From assembly GCA_029204225.1 (NCBI GenBank), contig CM055110.1, forward strand, positions 34,419,947 to 34,483,946: 64,000 nucleotides of DNA, given 5' to 3'. The notes beneath the pieces are model-generated. The model was not told where the DNA came from and made no database searches. It saw only the letters and a program-made list of their open reading frames with translations. A program made the translations under genes and the position numbers. Below, in pieces: positions 59,860 through 64,000 of the stretch (the stretch's first letter is position 1; the number at the start of each line of letters is the position of its first letter). The stretch is from Diphasiastrum complanatum (Eukaryota > Streptophyta > Lycopodiopsida > Lycopodiales > Lycopodiaceae).

Positions 59860-60900
59860 GTTTCGACGCTCAGAAAGCTTAAGCTCTATGCTAAACAATC
59901 CAAGTGTGAATTCTTCATTGAAGAAGTAGCATATTTGGGTCACATCATCTCTTCAGATGGGATTAAGATGGACCCAAATAAGGTTAAAGCCATACTCAGT
60001 TGGCTGAGACCTCAGAATATTTTGGAACTTCAGATCTTTCTTGGTCTGGCGGGATATTACAGACGATTTGTCAATGAATATGCTCAGATAGCAGTTCCTA
60101 TGACAAATCTCCTTAAGGGGAAGGGAAAGGAGTTCATTTGGGAGTCTGCACAGCAGGAGAGCTTTGATGCTCTCAAAACAGCCTAAGCTACAGCACCAGT
60201 TTTAAAAGTCGTCGACCCCAATCAGCCATTTGTGGTCGAAACAGATGCTAGCGACTTTGCAGTAGGTGCTGTGCTAACTCAGGGTGGACGACCAATTGCG
60301 TTCGAGAGTAAAAAACTCGAGCCAGCTCAGACTAGGTACAGTGCCTATGAAAAGGAACTCTTTTCTATAGTCCATGCCCTTAAGACTTGGAGGCATTATT
60401 TGTATGGTGCCAACTTTGAGGTCCTGACAGACCATGAGAGTCTCAGATACTTTTGCAATCAACCTGAGCTTAGAGGTCGGAAAGCTCGTTGGGCAGAGTT
60501 GATGCAAGAGTTTGACATGTCTATCAGATATAGACATGGAAAATTCAATACAGTAGCAGATGCCCTTAGCAGGATGCCTATGATAAACGAGCTGAGTTTT
60601 ATCCAGATTCGTAATGAGTTACTCGAGTCCTTGAGAGGGAAATGCCAGCATGATGCATTCTTCTCTACTATCTGGAACTCAGTCCAGAACAGACAGTTAC
60701 AGACTCCAGAACCGGTTCCCGGGGCTGGTGCCAGTTCATCCAAGAATATGGCAGCTTCCGTTGAGGATGATGATGAGTCCGAGTATACGTCGTCAGATGA
60801 CGTTGAGGATTCTAAGCCTGTATTACCCAAGCAAACCCCAGTGGTTGAGGGTCAGTTGACTCAAGGATTCAAATGGAAACAGTATTCCATTCAGGATGAG
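59860..60900 (+). pseudogene. gypsy RT thumb and RNase H
   Basis: 59870-60183 reads [33 protein letters not shown] and [20 protein letters not shown], and ends at a TAA (60184-60186). RNase H follows in the same frame: VETDASDFAVGAVLTQGG, YSAYEKELFSIVHALKTWRH, LTDHESLRYF and YRHGKFNTVADALSRM. An acidic linker (about 60700-60830) precedes the integrase. Confidence 0.93.
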
Positions 60901-62237
60901 TACTTGCTCTATAGAGATAGAGTATGTGTCCCCAATTCAGAGGATTATAGGCAACAGGTCCTATATGAATGTCATGACAATCCTAGCGCGGGACACCCAG
61001 GCATACAGAAGACCTATGAGCTTCTTCGTATGCAATTTTTCTGGCCCAGTATGAAAAAGGGTTCCACCAGTATGTAACCAGTTGCCAGAAATGTCAAGTA
61101 AATAAAGCAGAGCGTTTAAAGGCAGGAGGGTTGTTGCATCCCTTAGAAATACCAGCTGGTAAATGGGAGAGTATCTCCATGGATTTTATAGTAGGCCTGC
61201 CTAAAACCCAAAAGGGTAATGACGCTATATGGGTCACAGTTGACCGTCTGACCAAAATGGCTCATTTCATTCCGACCAAAACAACCGTTAGAGCTCCAGA
61301 GTTAGCGAGGTTGTTTGTAGACGGGCTATTTAAATTGTACGGTCTACCTTCCGGCATAGTCAGCGACCGGGACAGTAAGTTTACTGGAAATTTTTGGAGG
61401 GCAGTATTCCATCATCTCCATACTAAACTTAATATGAGTACCACCGACCATCCATAGACGGACGGTCAAACAGAAAGGGTAAATCAAGTGCTGGAGGATA
61501 TGCTTCGTGCATACGTCAGCAAGAAGCAGACTAATTGGGAGGAGTATCTCTCGATATTAGAGTTTGCTTACAACAGTACCAAACATTCAGCTACGGGATA
61601 CAGTCCATTTATGCTGATGTACGGTTTTCAGCCACGCTCACCCACAGCTGTAGGGTTTAAACAAGAAAAAGTTGAAGCAGCCAGAAACTTTTTAGAGGAC
61701 CTAAACCAGATGATAGAACATGCTAAGCGTAGCATTAGGCAGTCCCAGAATCGAGCCAGGCATTATGCAGATCCACACAGACGGGATGTGCAGTTCTCCA
61801 CTGGTGAGAAAGTCTACTTGAGAGTCCCAGTTGACTCTAAAACCCTCAAATCAGGAGTGTGTGCTAAGTTGTCTCCAAGGTATTGTGGTCCCTTTACCAT
61901 CAGTAGGAGACTAGGCGAGGTCACCTATGAACTAGAACTCCCACACAACAGTAAGGTTTTTCCAGTCTTTCATGTAAGTCAGTTACGAAAAGCCTTAACC
62001 AGATCAGATAATCTGGTAGGGGACAGTGTTCTAGTTCTCCCATTGGATCCTCAACAACCTCCACATGAACCAAAGGAGATTCTTGATAGTAGAGAGACGC
62101 AGACTCGTCATACTCTATACCGAGAATATCTGGTTAAGTGGAATGATCAGCCTGTTGAGAATGCCACTTGGGAAAGAGGCAGCGTCCTTCGCAATATTTT
62201 TCCAGACTTTGTCTTAGAGGACCAAGACGGTTCTTAA
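60901..62237 (+). pseudogene. gypsy integrase with C-terminal chromodomain
   Basis: The zinc finger region is ECHDNPSAGHPGIQKTYELL ... SCQKCQVNKAER, broken by an indel at an AAAAAGGG run near 61058. The catalytic core has [23 protein letters not shown] and GIVSDRDSKFTGNFW. A TAG at 61455-61457 replaces the residue before TDGQTERVNQ, and the frame continues at 61488. C-terminal parts are LSPRYCGPFTISRRLGE and VFPVFHVSQLRKAL. The chromodomain reads YLVKWNDQPVENATWE (about 62127-62175), which places it in the chromovirus clade. The chromodomain is thought to steer integration to marked chromatin. Confidence 0.93.
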
Positions 62238-62248
62238 GGGGGAGGGAG
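62236..62248 (+). other. Polypurine tract
   Basis: The run aagggggagggag sits immediately before the 3' LTR start TGTTAC. It is the expected plus-strand primer of the element. Confidence 0.9.
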
Positions 62249-62605
62249 TGTTACAAGCTCGTAACCAGTGCCGAACCCTAGAGAACACAGATAGGTCAGA
62301 TACCACAGTCAGGGTCGTGTCCAGCGTACATGACCAACAGGGCAAGACAGTGTGAGTTGTGTGCCCCAGCACGGTCCATAGCCATGGCGGGCCTAACACA
62401 GCTTAGGGACCCTGTCAGCAGGATAGGGCCCCCAGTTGGGTCCCGACGTGCAGTCGGCCACGTCAGTGCCACGTGGCCGACACTTGGCAGTAGCATGCTA
62501 CCAGTCCTCACACTGGGCTAGGAGGGGCTTACTCTATATCAGGGAGTAGGCAAGGTTGGGTGGATCAGTTAGTGTTTGCCCTACTGTGGTGTTAGGATCT
62601 ATTAC
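62249..62605 (+). repeat. 3' LTR of chromodomain gypsy element
   Basis: It starts TGTTACAAGCTCGTAACC and ends gatctattaca, giving TG...CA ends, followed by the target duplication ctgga. Four differences from the 5' LTR were seen (in tacRagc, tcaRatacc, caacaKggc, gagtWgtg). It is 11 bp longer than the retained 5' copy. Confidence 0.92.
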
Positions 62606-64000
62606 ACTGGACCATCGTTGACCAAATGCTGCAAACTGTAGAAATTTTGTATGCAAATCGGTACTTATTACGGCTGGCAGTCCAGTGCTGAAATTCAGTA
62701 GGATCTGCACATTTTTGAGTGCATAAATAGGTTCTGACTAGCCACAAATCAATCGCTAGTGGGCTGCAGATCCAACGATGATCCTATCTAGGGCCGTTTT
62801 CAATGGTGGCAACTATGTGAAATTTCATACCATCATTCTTAAGTTGGGCTTCAAGGGTTAAGACTGGTCCAAGTGAAGATGGATCCGTTGGAAGGTATTA
62901 GCACTAAAATTATGAGGATTGAAGAAGTGCCAGCTGAGGTGGATGCTATGGAGGTTGTTCTACAACAAATCTTAGATCAACTAAAGGGCAATAAATCCCC
63001 TTGAGAACTGAAAACAGTTAACGAAACGGCTATGGTAGCAGTTGACCCTGTGAAAATGCGAAAGAGAATTCAAAATTCCTTTGAAATCAAGGAAGCTACC
63101 AACAATCAAGGACTTGAAGTTGTCGAAGTATAGAGGAGCCATTGCAGCACGAACTATAGATGTGGTCGAAATTTGGCTATAGAAATGGGAAAAAGCTTTG
63201 TATATGTGCGATATTGAAGATGATGATCAGAAGATCGTGGAAGTATCGCCTTTGGTGGAGGAAAGATGAGAAGGATAATCTTGTGTCTACCACATGGGAA
63301 ACGTTTAAATGCACGTTCACAAAAACTAGGTGTTTTCAGAAGAGAAGAATCAAGCTATGCAAGCATGGACCAATTTGAAGCAAGGCAACATGTCCCTGCA
63401 AGAGTATGCAGACAAGTATTGGGAAAATTTCATGCGGATATCAGAGGAAGTATCTATGTTCTTGCAGGTATTTCACTTCGTGGAGGGTTTGCATGAGAGA
63501 CTTAGGCCTTACGTGAGAAAGGAGCTAGCTCATAGCCTCCATGGGCATTACAAATGGCCCTATATTATGAAGATGGCAAGAAGGCCAAGGAGCTTGAAGC
63601 ACCTATCGTGGGAGATTTTTAGCCTTGGGGAAAGAGAAAGTTCAAAAAATGGAAGGGTCAATCTGGTCAAGAGGAAGTTCAAGGTGGAAAAAAGAGTAAG
63701 GGTGGTGTCACGTTAAAAATAAAGAGCAGTATGGGACTTCCAATACCCAAGGGAGCCAATGCTCGATGATGCTATTGTTGTAAGACATGGAGCTCGCTAA
63801 GAAGAAAAACCTTTGCGTTGGATGTCTAGGGTGGCATAGATGGAAGGTGTGATCACGTAACCCAATGCAAAGCACTTTTACGTTGCAAGATGAAGAAGCA
63901 ATTCCCATGCACATTGAAGAGCTTGAACAAGAAGAACCTCAAGGTGCTCCATATCTTATGAATGTGTTGATGATTTAGAAGGTGGATTCAATTCCTTTGC
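62606..64000 (+). mobile_element. gag region of the host family R gypsy element
   Basis: After the nested insertion the outer element resumes. An ATG at 62879 (MDPLEGISTKI) opens gag. Later phrases are LSKYRGAIAARTIDVVEIWL, ALYMCDIEDDDQKIVEV, SEEKNQAMQAWTNLKQGNMS, LQEYADKYWENFMRISEEVS and FHFVEGLHERLRPYVRKELA, typical Ty3/gypsy capsid sequence. A damaged zinc-knuckle region (CYCCKTW) follows near 63770. Many stops show it is dead. It runs off the window end. Confidence 0.85.

Larger units (their letters stand above)
57088..62605 (+). mobile_element. Chromodomain Ty3/gypsy element (nearly complete, nested)
   Basis: LTRs are at 57088-57434 and 62249-62605 with gag, protease, RT, RNase H, integrase and chromodomain between. 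The 5-bp target duplication ctgga (57083-57087 and 62606-62610) places it inside the leader of a family R element. I count four differences between the compared LTR parts (about 1%), so insertion was recent. The 5' LTR lacks the last ~11 bp seen in the 3' LTR, and no primer site follows it. Several frameshifts and two stops break the reading frame. It sits in PRAF intron 7, sense to the gene. Confidence 0.93.

Noticed and set aside
62600-64000. The missing BRX exon of PRAF
   Set aside because: I looked for the conserved BRX block in all frames and found only gypsy gag sequence, so it must lie outside the window.
1-64000. CRISPR arrays, riboswitches, bacterial operons or plastid insertions
   Set aside because: No regularly spaced direct repeats with unique spacers, no prokaryotic gene layout and no organelle genes were recognised. 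The window is plant nuclear DNA.

Overview
This window is nuclear DNA from a land plant with a large, retrotransposon-rich genome. The evidence is canonical GT-AG introns, plant-type Ty1/copia and Ty3/gypsy elements with initiator-Met tRNA primer sites, a plant-specific PRAF/RLD gene, and introns of 6-11 kb filled with old elements. Such introns fit a gymnosperm or fern better than a compact angiosperm, but I cannot name a species. No bacterial-type features, CRISPR arrays or rRNA genes were seen.

The only host gene I can reconstruct is one PRAF/RLD-type gene (PH, RCC1 repeats, FYVE, BRX) on the + strand. It starts at 18450 and runs past 56342. Seven exons are visible: 18450-18491, 24401-24487, 24915-25004, 25504-25581, 36369-36561, 46350-48488 and 56196-56342. 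The C-terminal BRX exon(s) must lie beyond the window. Exon 5 is 193 nt, although both its flanking introns are phase 0, so it carries a +1 frameshift. This is either a base-call error or a disabling mutation.

Layout. 1-15.2 kb: anonymous AT-rich DNA, then nested Ty1/copia remnants on both strands. 15.2-18.4 kb: degenerate repeats holding a tiny tRNA-like retroposon, then two tandem duplications upstream of the PRAF start. 18.5-24.4 kb (intron 1): minus-strand copia pol and gypsy gag remnants. 25.6-36.4 kb (intron 4): a gypsy pol remnant, a 5'-truncated LINE between two GA microsatellites, and shuffled fragments of a SNF2 (CLSY/DRD1-like) gene. 36.6-46.3 kb (intron 5): an LTR-only gypsy derivative, an orphan gag-like region, minus-strand gypsy LTRs, a second tRNA-like retroposon and a pyrimidine-rich minisatellite. 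48.5-56.2 kb (intron 6): an LTR with a Tat-type primer site, a gypsy integrase fragment, dispersed LTRs and a 760-bp palindrome-bounded element. From 56.3 kb (intron 7): a gypsy element whose leader is interrupted by a nearly complete, young chromodomain Ty3/gypsy element (57088-62605).

The observations most worth a second look are the 85-86 bp tRNA-like retroposon (two copies, each with a perfect target-site duplication), the palindrome-bounded element, the rearranged SNF2 fragments, the LINE inside a GA tract, and the frameshifts, some of them at homopolymers, shared by a young retrotransposon and the host gene.
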